This document shows positions 24,987 to 34,462 of a DNA stretch of 64,000 nt, piece by piece. Source of the stretch: Mycobacterium kyorinense. Lineage in GTDB: Bacteria > Actinomycetota > Actinomycetes > Mycobacteriales > Mycobacteriaceae. Numbering within the stretch: position 1 is the first letter of the stretch; every line of letters begins with the position of its first letter. Both the position numbers and the translations under genes were made by a program. The stretch covers positions 185,289 through 249,288 of the forward strand of contig NZ_LQPE01000143.1 in the NCBI RefSeq assembly GCF_002101735.1, written 5' to 3'. The notes beneath the pieces are model-generated. The model saw nothing but the letters and a program-made list of their open reading frames with translations. It was not told the DNA's origin and did not search any database.

Positions 24987-27809
24987 GTGGAGACGCAGAC
25001 GCTGATCAGACTGGTAGTCGGCCTCGGCATGACAGCGATCGTGCTGCTGTTTGCCGCCCGCCGGGTCGGTTGGCTGGCCAAACTCATCATGTCCGGCCAA
25101 CCAGCCAGCGGACGCACCGACGAGGTCGGCGCGCGCATCGAGGTCGAGGTGGCCGAGGTACCCGGCCAGCGCCGCCTGTTGAAGTGGACCATTCCAGGCC
25201 TGGCGCACTTCTTCACCATGTGGGCGTTCTTCGTGCTGCTCACCGTCTACATCGAGGCATACGGCCTGCTGTTCAGCCCGCATTTCCACATCCCGCTGGT
25301 CGGGACGTGGGACGCGCTGGGCTTCTTACAGGACTTCTTCGTGGTCGCGGTGACTCTGGGTATCGCCACGTTCGCGGTCATCCGTCTCAAGCGCAATCCC
25401 AAGGAGCTCGGCCGCACGTCGCGTTTCTACGGCTCGCACACCGGAGGCGCGTGGCTGATTCTGTTCATGATCTTCAACGTCGTGTGGACCTACTGCCTGT
25501 TGCGTGGCGCGGCGTCCTACCTGGGCAACCTTCCCTACGGCAAAGGGGCGTTCCTGTCGCATCTGTTCGGCAAGATACTGAGCCCGCTCGGCCACACCGG
25601 CAACGAGATCCTGGAGACGGTGGCGCTGCTGCTGCACATCGGGGTCATGCTGGCATTCCTGATCATCGTGCTGCACTCCAAGCACCTGCACATCTTTGTG
25701 GCGCCCATCAACGTCGCCTTCAAGCGACTGCCCGACGGGCTGGGCCCGCTGCTGCCGATCGAGGCGGACGGCAAGCCGATCGACTTCGAAAACCCGCCCG
25801 ACGAGGCCGAATTCGGCCGCGGTAAGATCGAAGACTTTTCCTGGAAGGCGATGCTCGACTTCGCCACCTGCACCGAGTGTGGGCGCTGCCAGTCGCAGTG
25901 TCCGGCGTGGAACACCGGAAAACCGTTGTCGCCCAAGCTCGTCATCATGGATCTGCGCGACCACTGGATGGCCAAGGCGCCCTACATCCTTGGTGAGAAG
26001 GAAGCCGACGCGGAGGGCGGCTACATCGAGTCCGGTCGCGGGGAGGGCCACCACGTCCCGGAATCCGGATTCGGCCGGGTTCCTGGCTCGGGTCCCGAGC
26101 AAGCCAGCCGTCCGCTGGTGGGCACCGCCGAGCAGGGCGGCGTGATCGACCCCGACGTGTTGTGGTCGTGCGTGACGTGCGGCGCTTGCGTCGAGCAGTG
26201 CCCGGTGGACATCGAGCACATCGACCACATCGTCGACATGCGCCGCTACCAGGTGATGATGGAGTCGGAGTTCCCCTCCGAGCTCTCGGTGCTGTTCAAA
26301 AACCTTGAGACCAAAGGCAATCCGTGGGGCCAGAACGCCGGCGACCGCACCAACTGGATCAGCGAGGTCGACTTCGACGTCCCGGTCTACGGCGAGGACG
26401 TCGAGTCCTTCGACGGCTACGAGTACCTGTTCTGGGTGGGTTGTGCCGGCGCCTACGACGACAAGGCGAAGCGGACCACAAAGGCCGTCGCCGAACTGCT
26501 GGCCATCGCCGGGGTGAAGTACATGGTGCTCGGCACGGGCGAAACCTGTAACGGCGACTCTGCCCGCCGCTCGGGCAACGAGTTCTTGTTCCAGCAGCTG
26601 GCCCAGCAGGCCGTCGAGACGCTGGACGGGGTCTTCGAGGGCGTGGAGACCGTCGACCGCAAGATCGTGGTGACCTGCCCGCACTGTTTCAATACCCTTG
26701 GGCGCGAATACAAACAGCTGGGCGCCAACTACACGGTGCTGCACCACACCCAGCTGCTCAACCGGTTGGTGCGCGACAAGAAGCTGGTGCCGGTCAAACC
26801 GGTCGACGGCAACGGCAGCGGCCCTTCGATCACCTACCACGACCCGTGTTATCTGGGCCGGCACAACAAGGTCTACGAGGCGCCGCGTGAGCTGATCGGG
26901 GCTTCCGGCGCGACGCTGACCGAAATGCCGCGCCACGCCGATCGCAGCTTCTGCTGCGGCGCCGGCGGTGCCCGCATGTGGATGGAAGAGCACATCGGCA
27001 AGCGGATCAACCACGAGCGGGTGGACGAGGCGCTGGCCACCGGCGCCACCACCGTCGCCACAGCGTGCCCGTTCTGCCGGGTGATGGTCAGCGACGGCGT
27101 CAACGACCGCGCCGAGGCGGCCGGGCGCGAGGACGTCGACGTGCGCGACGTGGCCAACCTGCTGCTGGAGTCCATCGATCGCAGCAACATCACGCTGCCT
27201 GCCAAGGGAACCGCCGCCGAAGAGGCCGCCAAGGCCGCACCCAAGGCCGCACCGAAGGCCGAGGCGGCGCCCGCGACCACGGCGGCACCCGCCGAAAAGC
27301 CGGCTGAGACAGCCGAACCCGCTCCCGAAAAGGCCACGAAGGCGGTCACCGGTTTGGGTATCGCTGGCGGAGCCAAGCGACCGGGGGCCAAGAAAGCAGC
27401 CGCGCCAACGCAATCCGCGGCAGCACCGGCCGCCGAAGAGGCCAAAGCCCCGGCCGCACCGGCTAAGGGGCTGGGCCTGGCTGCCGGCGCAAAACGACCC
27501 GGAGCCAAGAAGGCCGCGGCCCCCGCACAACCGGAGGCCGCAAAAGCGCCGGCCGCCGAAGAGCCGAAGGCCGAAGAAGCCAAAGCGCCTGCCGCACCGG
27601 TCAAGGGCCTGGGCATCGCGGCCGGAGCCAAACGACCCGGCTCCAAGAAGACCGCCGCACCCGCGCAACCGGCTGCCGAGCCGAAGAAAGAGCCGGAAGC
27701 GGAATCCCAGGCCGCGCCCGCGACCAAGGAAGGTGACGGCGAAGCCACCACGCCGCCGGTCAAGGGGCTCGGCATCGCCCGCGGCGCACGCCCGCCGGGC
27801 AAGCGCTAG
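24987..27809 (+). CDS. etfD: EtfD, membrane Fe-S electron transfer flavoprotein:menaquinone oxidoreductase
   Basis: 940 residues from GTG. An N-terminal region with about five membrane helices (residues 5-240), resembling the cytochrome-b-type part of NarI, is followed by two [4Fe-4S] motifs: CTECGRCQSQCP near 294 and CVTCGACVEQCP near 394. Two CCG-type heterodisulfide-reductase domains follow (VGCAGAYDD near 485, CPHCFNTLG near 565, CCGAGGARMW near 655, CPFCRVMV near 695). Mtb Rv0338c (EtfD) passes electrons from acyl-CoA dehydrogenases via EtfBA to menaquinone and is needed for fatty-acid oxidation. The C-terminal ~210 residues are Ala/Pro/Lys-rich with four repeats of the type KGLGIAAGAKRPGAKK. 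Its stop overlaps the convergent gene. Confidence 0.93.
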   Translation: METQTLIRLVVGLGMTAIVLLFAARRVGWLAKLIMSGQPASGRTDEVGARIEVEVAEVPGQRRLLKWTIPGLAHFFTMWAFFVLLTVYIEAYGLLFSPHFHIPLVGTWDALGFLQDFFVVAVTLGIATFAVIRLKRNPKELGRTSRFYGSHTGGAWLILFMIFNVVWTYCLLRGAASYLGNLPYGKGAFLSHLFGKILSPLGHTGNEILETVALLLHIGVMLAFLIIVLHSKHLHIFVAPINVAFKRLPDGLGPLLPIEADGKPIDFENPPDEAEFGRGKIEDFSWKAMLDFATCTECGRCQSQCPAWNTGKPLSPKLVIMDLRDHWMAKAPYILGEKEADAEGGYIESGRGEGHHVPESGFGRVPGSGPEQASRPLVGTAEQGGVIDPDVLWSCVTCGACVEQCPVDIEHIDHIVDMRRYQVMMESEFPSELSVLFKNLETKGNPWGQNAGDRTNWISEVDFDVPVYGEDVESFDGYEYLFWVGCAGAYDDKAKRTTKAVAELLAIAGVKYMVLGTGETCNGDSARRSGNEFLFQQLAQQAVETLDGVFEGVETVDRKIVVTCPHCFNTLGREYKQLGANYTVLHHTQLLNRLVRDKKLVPVKPVDGNGSGPSITYHDPCYLGRHNKVYEAPRELIGASGATLTEMPRHADRSFCCGAGGARMWMEEHIGKRINHERVDEALATGATTVATACPFCRVMVSDGVNDRAEAAGREDVDVRDVANLLLESIDRSNITLPAKGTAAEEAAKAAPKAAPKAEAAPATTAAPAEKPAETAEPAPEKATKAVTGLGIAGGAKRPGAKKAAAPTQSAAAPAAEEAKAPAAPAKGLGLAAGAKRPGAKKAAAPAQPEAAKAPAAEEPKAEEAKAPAAPVKGLGIAAGAKRPGSKKTAAPAQPAAEPKKEPEAESQAAPATKEGDGEATTPPVKGLGIARGARPPGKR

Positions 27810-29164
27810 CCGGCGCCACGGAGTACGTCGGCGTCCGCCGGCGCGTACTCCGCCGAATCCCGGAAAAGGGTGGCTGGAGTAGCGTTTCCAACCTGGGTCA
27901 GCGTGGCGATGTGTGTGAACGGATCATCGACGGCTTCACGGGTTCCAAAGAACGGCAGCAACGTCGGCACTTCTACGATGTGGCTCGGGTTGTCGACCAC
28001 GGTAAGCATCCTCACGACCGGATGATCCGAGACCAGGTCCTGGATGGCTCCTGTCGATGCGAACTGACTCTCAGTGCACAACACACGCGCTCCGGCTTGT
28101 CCCCACACGTGAAGCTTTCCCGCCTCCGACAAGAACGCCTCCGGATCCTGCGAGAAGGACACTTGAGGCGAGTAGCACGAGCGAGTTTCCTGCATCATTC
28201 GATGGGTGACGAGTGTCGCTTCCACCGACAGACGTACCAGCCGAACGGTTCGGGAGTCCACGTCGATCACTCGCTTGTAGTCCCCGGTTTCGCCTGGATT
28301 GAGAAAGCTGTCCTCGTAAGACGCGGCGATGATCGTGGCGTACAGCAACGTCGAATCTCTTGGTAGAGTTGGCTTTTCGCGGTAGTCATCTCTCATTGAC
28401 CTTCCACTCGGATCCAATCCGGCCAGCAGTGCCTCGCTAGTGGCGGGCTCGGTCGGCGTTCCAACGTGGTAGGACGTGACGCGGATCAGCCCTGCAGGCA
28501 TGTCGACCTGGACAGAACCGCGGTTGTGCAGCGTCACTTTCGCCAACAAGTGGATGATCGGACCCGTCGAGCCCATCGGTGACAACTCGGTATCGACGTC
28601 GACGAGCGGGCTTGAGGCCTCGGGCAGGTACTGGGTCTGCATCCAGAACTGCACCAGACCGATCAACGGGAATAGCGCGACAACCACCGCAGCGCCCTTC
28701 GTGACGGCAGTGCGCGCATAGCGACCGAGGTAGAGCACCCAGATCAGCGCGATCCCGCCGAACGTCAATGCGACGCCGGTTATCCCCAGCAGTTGGCTGA
28801 CGGGGCTGCGCTGGTCGACCAGCCACACGTAGGCCGCCAGACCCATGATGAAGATCTGGCTCACCATGGCGGTCATCAGAGCGTTGGGTGAGCCCCTGAC
28901 GATCTGACCGAAGGCCAGCGCGCAGGTGATACCGATGCCCAACAGCAGGGCGGTCCCGATCAGATCCCACGCGGACGTCGTCAGCGTCGCATTCCAGACC
29001 GCCAGTGCGACGACGAGCCCGGCGTTGATGCCGACCCAGCAAGCAAGCAGGATCCGTAGCGATTTGGGCAAGCTGCCGACGGTGACGTCGGGTTCCGATG
29101 GTTGTGCTGCGACCGCCGGCTCGTGGCCGTCTCGACCGAGGTTTGTCTCGAGTTTGAGCTTCAT
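27806..29164 (-). CDS. Membrane protein of unknown function, N-terminal helices plus large extracytoplasmic domain
   Basis: 452 residues. About five hydrophobic segments lie between residues 30 and 185 (for example ILLACWVGINAGLVVALAVW, ALLLGIGITCALAFGQIV, GVALTFGGIALIWVLYLG, GAAVVVALFPLIGLVQFW). The remaining ~260 residues have no membrane span and look beta-rich, with two or three cysteines (RSCYSP, RVLCTES). I do not recognise the family. It converges on etfD and the two stop codons share the CTAG at 27806-27809. A lone start in the gap before aspC suggests its own promoter. Confidence 0.8.
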   Translation of the reverse strand: MKLKLETNLGRDGHEPAVAAQPSEPDVTVGSLPKSLRILLACWVGINAGLVVALAVWNATLTTSAWDLIGTALLLGIGITCALAFGQIVRGSPNALMTAMVSQIFIMGLAAYVWLVDQRSPVSQLLGITGVALTFGGIALIWVLYLGRYARTAVTKGAAVVVALFPLIGLVQFWMQTQYLPEASSPLVDVDTELSPMGSTGPIIHLLAKVTLHNRGSVQVDMPAGLIRVTSYHVGTPTEPATSEALLAGLDPSGRSMRDDYREKPTLPRDSTLLYATIIAASYEDSFLNPGETGDYKRVIDVDSRTVRLVRLSVEATLVTHRMMQETRSCYSPQVSFSQDPEAFLSEAGKLHVWGQAGARVLCTESQFASTGAIQDLVSDHPVVRMLTVVDNPSHIVEVPTLLPFFGTREAVDDPFTHIATLTQVGNATPATLFRDSAEYAPADADVLRGAG

Positions 29165-29316
29165 CGCTGCGCCTCACATGTTCGGTGATGGCGGCACTGT
29201 ACGGCGACGCAGCAACCCGGCGCGTGAGTAATCGGCTACCTGTTTTCCTGCGGTTTTTCGGGCACATGCCCGCAGTCGTCGACTTCAGCAAATTTCCATT
29301 GGACGGCCATGGCACC

Positions 29317-30591
29317 ATGGTGGACGTGACTACGCATCAGTTGCCCTGGCATGCCACCGGGCACCAGCCGCGCCAGCGCACGTTTGCGCAGTCGTCGAAG
29401 CTGCAAGACGTCCTCTACGAGATCCGCGGCCCGGTACACGATCACGCGGCGCGGTTGGAGGCCGAGGGGCATCGCATCCTCAAGCTCAACATCGGCAACC
29501 CGGCACCGTTCGGGTTCGAGGCGCCCGACGTGATCATGCGCGACATGATCCAGGCGCTCCCATACGCGCAGGGCTATTCGGACTCCAAGGGCATCCTGCC
29601 GGCGCGGCGCGCGGTGGTCACCCGCTACGAACTCGTCGACGGCTTCCCGCGATTCGACGTCGACGACGTCTATTTGGGTAACGGGGTCTCGGAGCTGATC
29701 ACGCTGACCCTCCAGGCGCTGCTGGACAACGGCGATCAGGTATTGATCCCGGCCCCCGACTATCCGTTGTGGACGGCGTCGACCTCGCTGGCCGGTGGAA
29801 CGCCGGTGCACTACCTGTGCGACGAGACGCAGGACTGGCAGCCCGATATCGCCGACCTGGAATCCAAGATCACCGAGCGCACCAAGGCGCTGGTGGTGAT
29901 CAACCCCAACAACCCGACCGGAGCCGTCTACAGCCGCGAAGTGCTCACGCAGATAGCCGATTTGGCGCGCAAGCATCAGCTGCTGCTGCTGGCCGACGAG
30001 ATCTACGACAAAATCCTCTACGACGACGCCAAGCACATCAGCATGGCCTCGGTGGCGCCGGACGTGTTGTGCCTGACGTTCAACGGATTGTCGAAGGCCT
30101 ATCGGGTTGCCGGCTACCGGGCCGGCTGGTTGGCGATCACGGGACCCAAAGACCATGCCAGCAGCTTCATCGAAGGCATCCATCTGCTGGCGAATATGCG
30201 GCTGTGCCCGAATGTCCCTGCGCAGCACGCGATCCAGGTGGCGCTGGGCGGTCACCAGAGCATCGAGGATTTGGTGTTGCCGGGCGGTCGGCTGCGTGAA
30301 CAGCGCGACGTGGCCTGGACCAAACTCAACGAGATCCCGGGGGTTTCGTGCGTCAAGCCGGCCGGGGCGCTCTACGCCTTCCCGCGGCTCGACCCGGAGG
30401 TGTACGACATCACCGACGACGAGCAACTGGTGCTGGACCTGCTCTTGCAGGAGAAGATCCTGGTCACCCAGGGCACCGGATTCAATTGGCCTGCACCGGA
30501 TCACCTGCGGATCGTGACGCTGCCGTGGGCGCGTGACCTGTCGCACGCGATCGAGCGGCTGGGCAACTTCCTGGTCAGCTACCGCCAGTGA
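29317..30591 (+). CDS. aspC: PLP-dependent aminotransferase AspC/AlaA type
   Basis: 424 residues from ATG 29317; the frame is open ~130 bp further but MVDVTTHQLPWHATGHQ is where the family begins. Fold-type I aminotransferase features: NIGNPAPFGFEAPD, YSDSKGILPARRAV, NGVSELITLTLQALLDNGD, NPNNPTGAVYSRE with the conserved Asn and Asp, and TFNGLSKAYRVAGYRAGW where the Lys binds PLP. The C-terminal Arg (DHLRIVTLPW) binds the substrate carboxylate. Mtb Rv0337c is annotated aspC, but the sequence class is that of alanine aminotransferase AlaA of E. coli. It lies next to etfD as in Mtb. Substrate amino acid not certain. Confidence 0.93.
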   Translation: MVDVTTHQLPWHATGHQPRQRTFAQSSKLQDVLYEIRGPVHDHAARLEAEGHRILKLNIGNPAPFGFEAPDVIMRDMIQALPYAQGYSDSKGILPARRAVVTRYELVDGFPRFDVDDVYLGNGVSELITLTLQALLDNGDQVLIPAPDYPLWTASTSLAGGTPVHYLCDETQDWQPDIADLESKITERTKALVVINPNNPTGAVYSREVLTQIADLARKHQLLLLADEIYDKILYDDAKHISMASVAPDVLCLTFNGLSKAYRVAGYRAGWLAITGPKDHASSFIEGIHLLANMRLCPNVPAQHAIQVALGGHQSIEDLVLPGGRLREQRDVAWTKLNEIPGVSCVKPAGALYAFPRLDPEVYDITDDEQLVLDLLLQEKILVTQGTGFNWPAPDHLRIVTLPWARDLSHAIERLGNFLVSYRQ

Positions 30592-30605
30592 CGCCGAGGC
30601 GCTGA

Positions 30606-31013
30606 TCAAACCTCGGGGCAGAACACTTCCCGGGCGATGTCTGCGAAATCGGCTGCGGTATCGGGCGTCAGGTCCGGCGATCCGGCGACAATGTCGTCGA
30701 TGACCTGCTCTTCACTTTCGCCGCGTTCCAGGCGTGAGCAAACGCGGTGCGCATCGTTGACCGCGACATCGGTGGATTGGGATAGCTCAATGCCTTCGCT
30801 GGACAACAGCCAGAGGAAGCGGCTGTCCTTGTCCATCGTCCCCGGCGAGGCAGCAGCCGGCGCGTCCTGCGACGACGACGTCGATCCTTTCGGCGCGGGA
30901 TGGTCACGTTTCCAGTAGGAAACCGATACTGCGGCAACGACGATGAGAGCGACGACCACCGCGACGAGCACAACTCCGCCACGGATCGGCTGCGGGTTAG
31001 GTGTAGTTGTCAT
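30606..31013 (-). CDS. DUF732 protein with N-terminal membrane anchor
   Basis: 135 residues. One helix (about 12-32, GGVVLVAVVVALIVVAAVSV) anchors an exported DUF732 domain (about 60-135). The domain shows the family pattern FLWLLSSEGIEL, a Cys in AHRVCSRLERGES, TAADFADIAREVFCP with the second Cys, which should pair with the first. DUF732 proteins are numerous in mycobacteria and of unknown function. It ends 15 bp from the convergent aspC gene and lies 12 bp before rmlA in the same direction as rmlA upstream-to-downstream order, that is, downstream of it. Confidence 0.88.
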   Translation of the reverse strand: MTTTPNPQPIRGGVVLVAVVVALIVVAAVSVSYWKRDHPAPKGSTSSSQDAPAAASPGTMDKDSRFLWLLSSEGIELSQSTDVAVNDAHRVCSRLERGESEEQVIDDIVAGSPDLTPDTAADFADIAREVFCPEV

Positions 31014-31025
31014 CGTGTACGCGCG

Positions 31026-31892
31026 TCAGCGCTGTTCGAGCAACTGCAACAGGTAGTCGCCGTAGCCGGATTTGACCAGGCTCTGCGCACGGCGCGCCAG
31101 TTGCTCGTCGTCGATGAATCCCATCCGCCAGGCCACTTCCTCCGGCACGCCGATCTTCAAGCCCTGCCGGCGTTCCAGAGTGCGGACGTAGTCACTGGCG
31201 TCCAGCAGGGAGTCGAATGTCCCGGTGTCCAGCCAGGCCGTGCCGCGCGCCAGCACCTCCACCGAGAGCCGGCCCTGATTCAGGTAGATCTGGTTGACTT
31301 CGGTGATCTCGTACTCGCCGCGCGCCGACGGCTTCAAGCCCCGGGCGATCTCGACCACGTCGTTGTCGTAGAAATAAAGCCCCGGAACCGCGTAGTGCGA
31401 TTTCGGCGTGGCCGGTTTTTCCTCGAGCGAGAGCGCGATGCCGTCGTCGCCGAATTCGACCACTCCGTACGCCGAGGGGTTCGCCACCCAGTAGGCGAAA
31501 ATCGCACCACCGCTGATGGTTTGGAAGCGCCGCAGGTTGGTGCCCAGGCCGGGGCCGTAGAAGATGTTGTCTCCCAACGCTAACGCCACCGAATCGGTGC
31601 CGACGTGGTCTGCGCCGATGACGAATGCCTGAGCCAGGCCGTCGGGCCGGTCCTGCACCGCGTAGCTGACGTTGATGCCGAATGCCGCGCCGTCCTCGAG
31701 CAGCCGGTGGAAGCCGGGCGCATCGTGCCCGGTCGTGATCACCAAGATGTCGCGAATGCCGGCCGTCATCAGCGTCGAGAGCGGGTAATAGATCATCGGC
31801 TTGTCGTAAACCGGCAGCAGCTGCTTGCTGACGCCCATGGTGATCGGATAAAGCCGTGTGCCCGAACCGCCGGCCAGGATGATTCCGCGCAT
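31026..31892 (-). CDS. rmlA: RmlA, glucose-1-phosphate thymidylyltransferase
   Basis: 288 residues, exact family length. The nucleotidyltransferase signature GGSGTRLYPITMGVSKQLLP opens the protein, followed by YDKPMIYYPLSTLM, ALGDNIFYGPGLG (Asp binds Mg), and EEKPATPKSHYAVPGLYFYD. It makes dTDP-glucose, the first step to dTDP-rhamnose, which links arabinogalactan to peptidoglycan and is essential in mycobacteria. Mtb RmlA is Rv0334, in the same neighbourhood. The following small gene upstream on this strand (31903-32256) ends ten bases before its start, so it may be transcribed with that gene. Confidence 0.97.
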   Translation of the reverse strand: MRGIILAGGSGTRLYPITMGVSKQLLPVYDKPMIYYPLSTLMTAGIRDILVITTGHDAPGFHRLLEDGAAFGINVSYAVQDRPDGLAQAFVIGADHVGTDSVALALGDNIFYGPGLGTNLRRFQTISGGAIFAYWVANPSAYGVVEFGDDGIALSLEEKPATPKSHYAVPGLYFYDNDVVEIARGLKPSARGEYEITEVNQIYLNQGRLSVEVLARGTAWLDTGTFDSLLDASDYVRTLERRQGLKIGVPEEVAWRMGFIDDEQLARRAQSLVKSGYGDYLLQLLEQR

Positions 31893-31902
31893 CAGCTACT
31901 CC

Positions 31903-32256
31903 TCAGTCGACCAGGTCGGCCTCGGTGAGCTCGGTTGCCGCCAACGCCGATTCCAAGTCATCATGCCGGAACACCGAGGTGACGTGATCGTGAACGACCC
32001 GAAACGCCGCCGCCGCAGCGCCGTTGGCGCCTTTGAGTTCGACGACGACGACGCCGTCGTGAACGAACATCCTGCCCAGCTCCGCCGCTTGAGCCCGCTC
32101 GGTGGCCCATTTCCGCAGCGCCTGGTGGCCCTGCCCGGCGCCATGCGCGTCGCCGACTTCGATGTCCTCGCTGGACAGCGCGATCAAGGTGTCGATGTCC
32201 GACGTGTTGAGGGCGTCGTGCCATGCCAGTACGGTGGCGATCTCCGATGTCGTCAT
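31903..32256 (-). CDS. SnoaL/NTF2-like small protein (Rv0333-like)
   Basis: 117 residues from ATG 32256; the frame is open upstream but that part lies antisense to coding of the neighbouring gene. The sequence reads as an NTF2-like cone fold: VLAWHDALNTSDIDTLIALS, EDIEVGDAHGAGQGHQALRKW, then alternating beta strands (FVHDGVVVVELKG, AFRVVHDHVTSVFRHDD). Such proteins are small hydrolases, isomerases or ligand binders. Position between rmlA and an MPI-family gene is as in Mtb Rv0332-Rv0334. No catalytic residues can be named. Confidence 0.82.
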   Translation of the reverse strand: MTTSEIATVLAWHDALNTSDIDTLIALSSEDIEVGDAHGAGQGHQALRKWATERAQAAELGRMFVHDGVVVVELKGANGAAAAAFRVVHDHVTSVFRHDDLESALAATELTEADLVD

Positions 32257-32278
32257 GACCTGCAACGTACCGCGCCGC

Positions 32279-33034
32279 TCAGAACGGCGTGCGGTCCAGC
32301 CAGGTCTGCCATACCGCGGCGTCGCCGAACGCTGCGATATCGGTGTCGGCGACCGCAACTCGTCGTGTGACGGCCAGCAGCAGGTCCGTGGCGGGTCCGC
32401 GCAGGGCCACCGTGCCCTTGCCGTGGTCGTGTGACCAGGTGATCCGGCCGTCACTGGCGCCGATGGTCCACTCACCGGACGCACCGAGCCCGGGATCGGT
32501 GGCGTGCAGGTGCACGGTCTGGCCGTCGTCGAGCGGTGCCGGCGAATCCTCGGAGCCCGCTTGGGCGGCAACCCGCTCCAGCCATTCGCTGATTCCGTCA
32601 GCCGCCAACTCGGGTGCGAGCGTGTAGTCCAGGCCGAGGGCCAGCGCGGCGTCGGCGCGGTGCACGGTCGCCTCGTGCAGCCGACGACGGACCCACCAAT
32701 ACGCCGGCCGCGGCCCGAGGAACGTCCACACCGGGGTCTCCATGCCCACCTGTTCGACGGCGTCGATCACCAGCTGCGCGCCGCCGTGCAGCCAGGAGAC
32801 GGCGTCGTCGGGATCCGGCGGCGGCTTGCCGCCCTCGACACTGCGCGGATCGAGATAGTGGTCGACCCGGTCGCGGACGATCTGCGCCGCCCACCGATCG
32901 CCGCGGCCGACGTGGCGGAACAACTGCTTGAAGGTCCACTCCGGGCAGGTCGGCACCGGGGTCGACGGGTCGGCGTTGCGGATCACCTCACCGAAGGCGT
33001 GGTTTTGCTCGAGCAATGCTGCCGCGTGGTCCAC
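32279..33034 (-). CDS. Maleylpyruvate isomerase-family, mycothiol-dependent-type protein (Rv0332-like)
   Basis: 251 residues from GTG. The N-terminal DinB-like four-helix domain (about 1-150) shows CPEWTFKQLFRHVGRGDRWAAQIV, where the first His of the metal triad lies in the helix, and RRLHEATVHRADAALALG with the H-x3-H pair that completes it. A C-terminal SCP2/MDMPI-C-like domain (about 165-251) has TVHLHATD and WTIGASDGRITW. Members use mycothiol as thiol cofactor, for isomerisation or detoxification; the substrate here is unknown. It starts four bases after the end of udgA, which suggests co-transcription from udgA. Confidence 0.88.
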   Translation of the reverse strand: MDHAAALLEQNHAFGEVIRNADPSTPVPTCPEWTFKQLFRHVGRGDRWAAQIVRDRVDHYLDPRSVEGGKPPPDPDDAVSWLHGGAQLVIDAVEQVGMETPVWTFLGPRPAYWWVRRRLHEATVHRADAALALGLDYTLAPELAADGISEWLERVAAQAGSEDSPAPLDDGQTVHLHATDPGLGASGEWTIGASDGRITWSHDHGKGTVALRGPATDLLLAVTRRVAVADTDIAAFGDAAVWQTWLDRTPF

Positions 33035-33038
33035 GCGG

Positions 33039-34364
33039 TTAGGCTACGCGCCGCCCCAGGCAGTACACCCGCCAACCCGCCTGCTGCCAGCGGGCGACGT
33101 CCAGGCAGTTGCGGCCGTCGACAATCACCTTGGCGCGCACCCGATCAGCAAGCTCGTCGGGGTCGAGGTCGACGAATTCGCGCCACTCGGTGAGGACCAG
33201 CACCGCGTCGGCGCGCTCGCACGCCTCGGCGACCGAGACCGCGTAGTTCAGGGTGGGGAACACGCGGTGGGCGTTGTCCAGGGCCTTGGGGTCGTACACG
33301 TTGACCGCGGCGCCGTTGAGCTGGAGCTGCCCGGCGACGTTGAGGGCCGGCGAGTCACGCACGTCGTCGGATTCGGGTTTGAACGCGGCGCCGAGCACCG
33401 CGATGTTGGCGCCCAGCAGCGAACCGCCGCACGCGGCGGTGGCCAGTTCGACCATTCGGGTGCGCCGGCGCATGTTGATGTTGTCGACTTCGCGCAGGAA
33501 TGTCAGCGCCTGGTTGGCGCCCAGCTCGCCGGCGCGGGCCATGAACGCGCGGATGTCCTTGGGCAGGCAGCCGCCGCCGAAACCCAAGCCGGCGTTGAGG
33601 CATTGCCGCCCGATGCGCGGGTCGTGCCCGAGCGCGTCGGCCAGCATCGTGACGTCGGCGCCGGCGGCCTCGCAGACCTCGGCGACGGCGTTGATGAACG
33701 AGATCTTGGTCGCCAGAAAGGCGTTGGCGGACACCTTGACCAATTCGGCGGTCTGCAGGTCGGTGACCAAGAACGGCACGCCGGCGTCCAGCATCGGCGC
33801 GTACAGTTCTCGGACCGCTGCTTCGGCGCGCGTCGAATCTTCTTGCACGCCAAGGACAATGCGATCCGGCTGCAAAGTGTCGTGGACCGCGAACCCCTCA
33901 CGCAGAAACTCCGGGTTCCATGCCACTTCGACGTCGACGCCGGCCGGTGCGAGAGCGCGGGCACGTCGGCTCAGTTCGGCCGCGGTCCCCACCGGCACAG
34001 TGGATTTGCCGACGATGACCGCCGCCCGGGTCAGCCGTGGCACCAATTCGTCGATGACGGCGTGCACATGACGCAGGTCGGCGCCGTATTCGCCCTTCTT
34101 TTGCGGGGTTCCGACGCCGAGGAAGTGCACGTCGGCGAATTCGGCGGCCATCTCGTAGTCGGTGGTGAACCGCAGGCGGCCCGCGGCGATGTTGTCGCTC
34201 AACATCTTTCGCAGTCCGGGTTCGTAAAACGGGATGTCACCGCCGGCCAGCTTGGCGATTTTGCCGGGATCGATGTCTACGCCGACGACGTCGTGCCCTA
34301 ACTCGGCCATCCCGGCGGCGTGGGTAGCACCCAGATAGCCCGTGCCGAAGACGGTGCATCGCAT
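33039..34364 (-). CDS. udgA: UDP-glucose 6-dehydrogenase UdgA
   Basis: 441 residues. Rossmann motif GTGYLGATHAAGMAELGHDV at the N-terminus, the central ALGHDPRIGRQCLNAGLGFGG region and the catalytic cysteine in GFGGGCLPKDIRAF (near residue 262), followed by the C-terminal GAAFKPESDDVRDSPAL cap domain. It oxidises UDP-glucose to UDP-glucuronate in two NAD steps, supplying sugar for glycolipids or polysaccharide. Mtb udgA is Rv0322, beside dcd. The downstream MPI-family gene follows within five bases. Confidence 0.95.
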   Translation of the reverse strand: MRCTVFGTGYLGATHAAGMAELGHDVVGVDIDPGKIAKLAGGDIPFYEPGLRKMLSDNIAAGRLRFTTDYEMAAEFADVHFLGVGTPQKKGEYGADLRHVHAVIDELVPRLTRAAVIVGKSTVPVGTAAELSRRARALAPAGVDVEVAWNPEFLREGFAVHDTLQPDRIVLGVQEDSTRAEAAVRELYAPMLDAGVPFLVTDLQTAELVKVSANAFLATKISFINAVAEVCEAAGADVTMLADALGHDPRIGRQCLNAGLGFGGGCLPKDIRAFMARAGELGANQALTFLREVDNINMRRRTRMVELATAACGGSLLGANIAVLGAAFKPESDDVRDSPALNVAGQLQLNGAAVNVYDPKALDNAHRVFPTLNYAVSVAEACERADAVLVLTEWREFVDLDPDELADRVRAKVIVDGRNCLDVARWQQAGWRVYCLGRRVA

Positions 34365-34462
34365 AACACCTTGTGTAGGCGGCCGCGACGAGCTAACCGT
34401 GTCCGGTTACCAAGCGACAGGCGAACGCCAGATGACAGTTTGCTGCGTCCGGCCATCATCGA

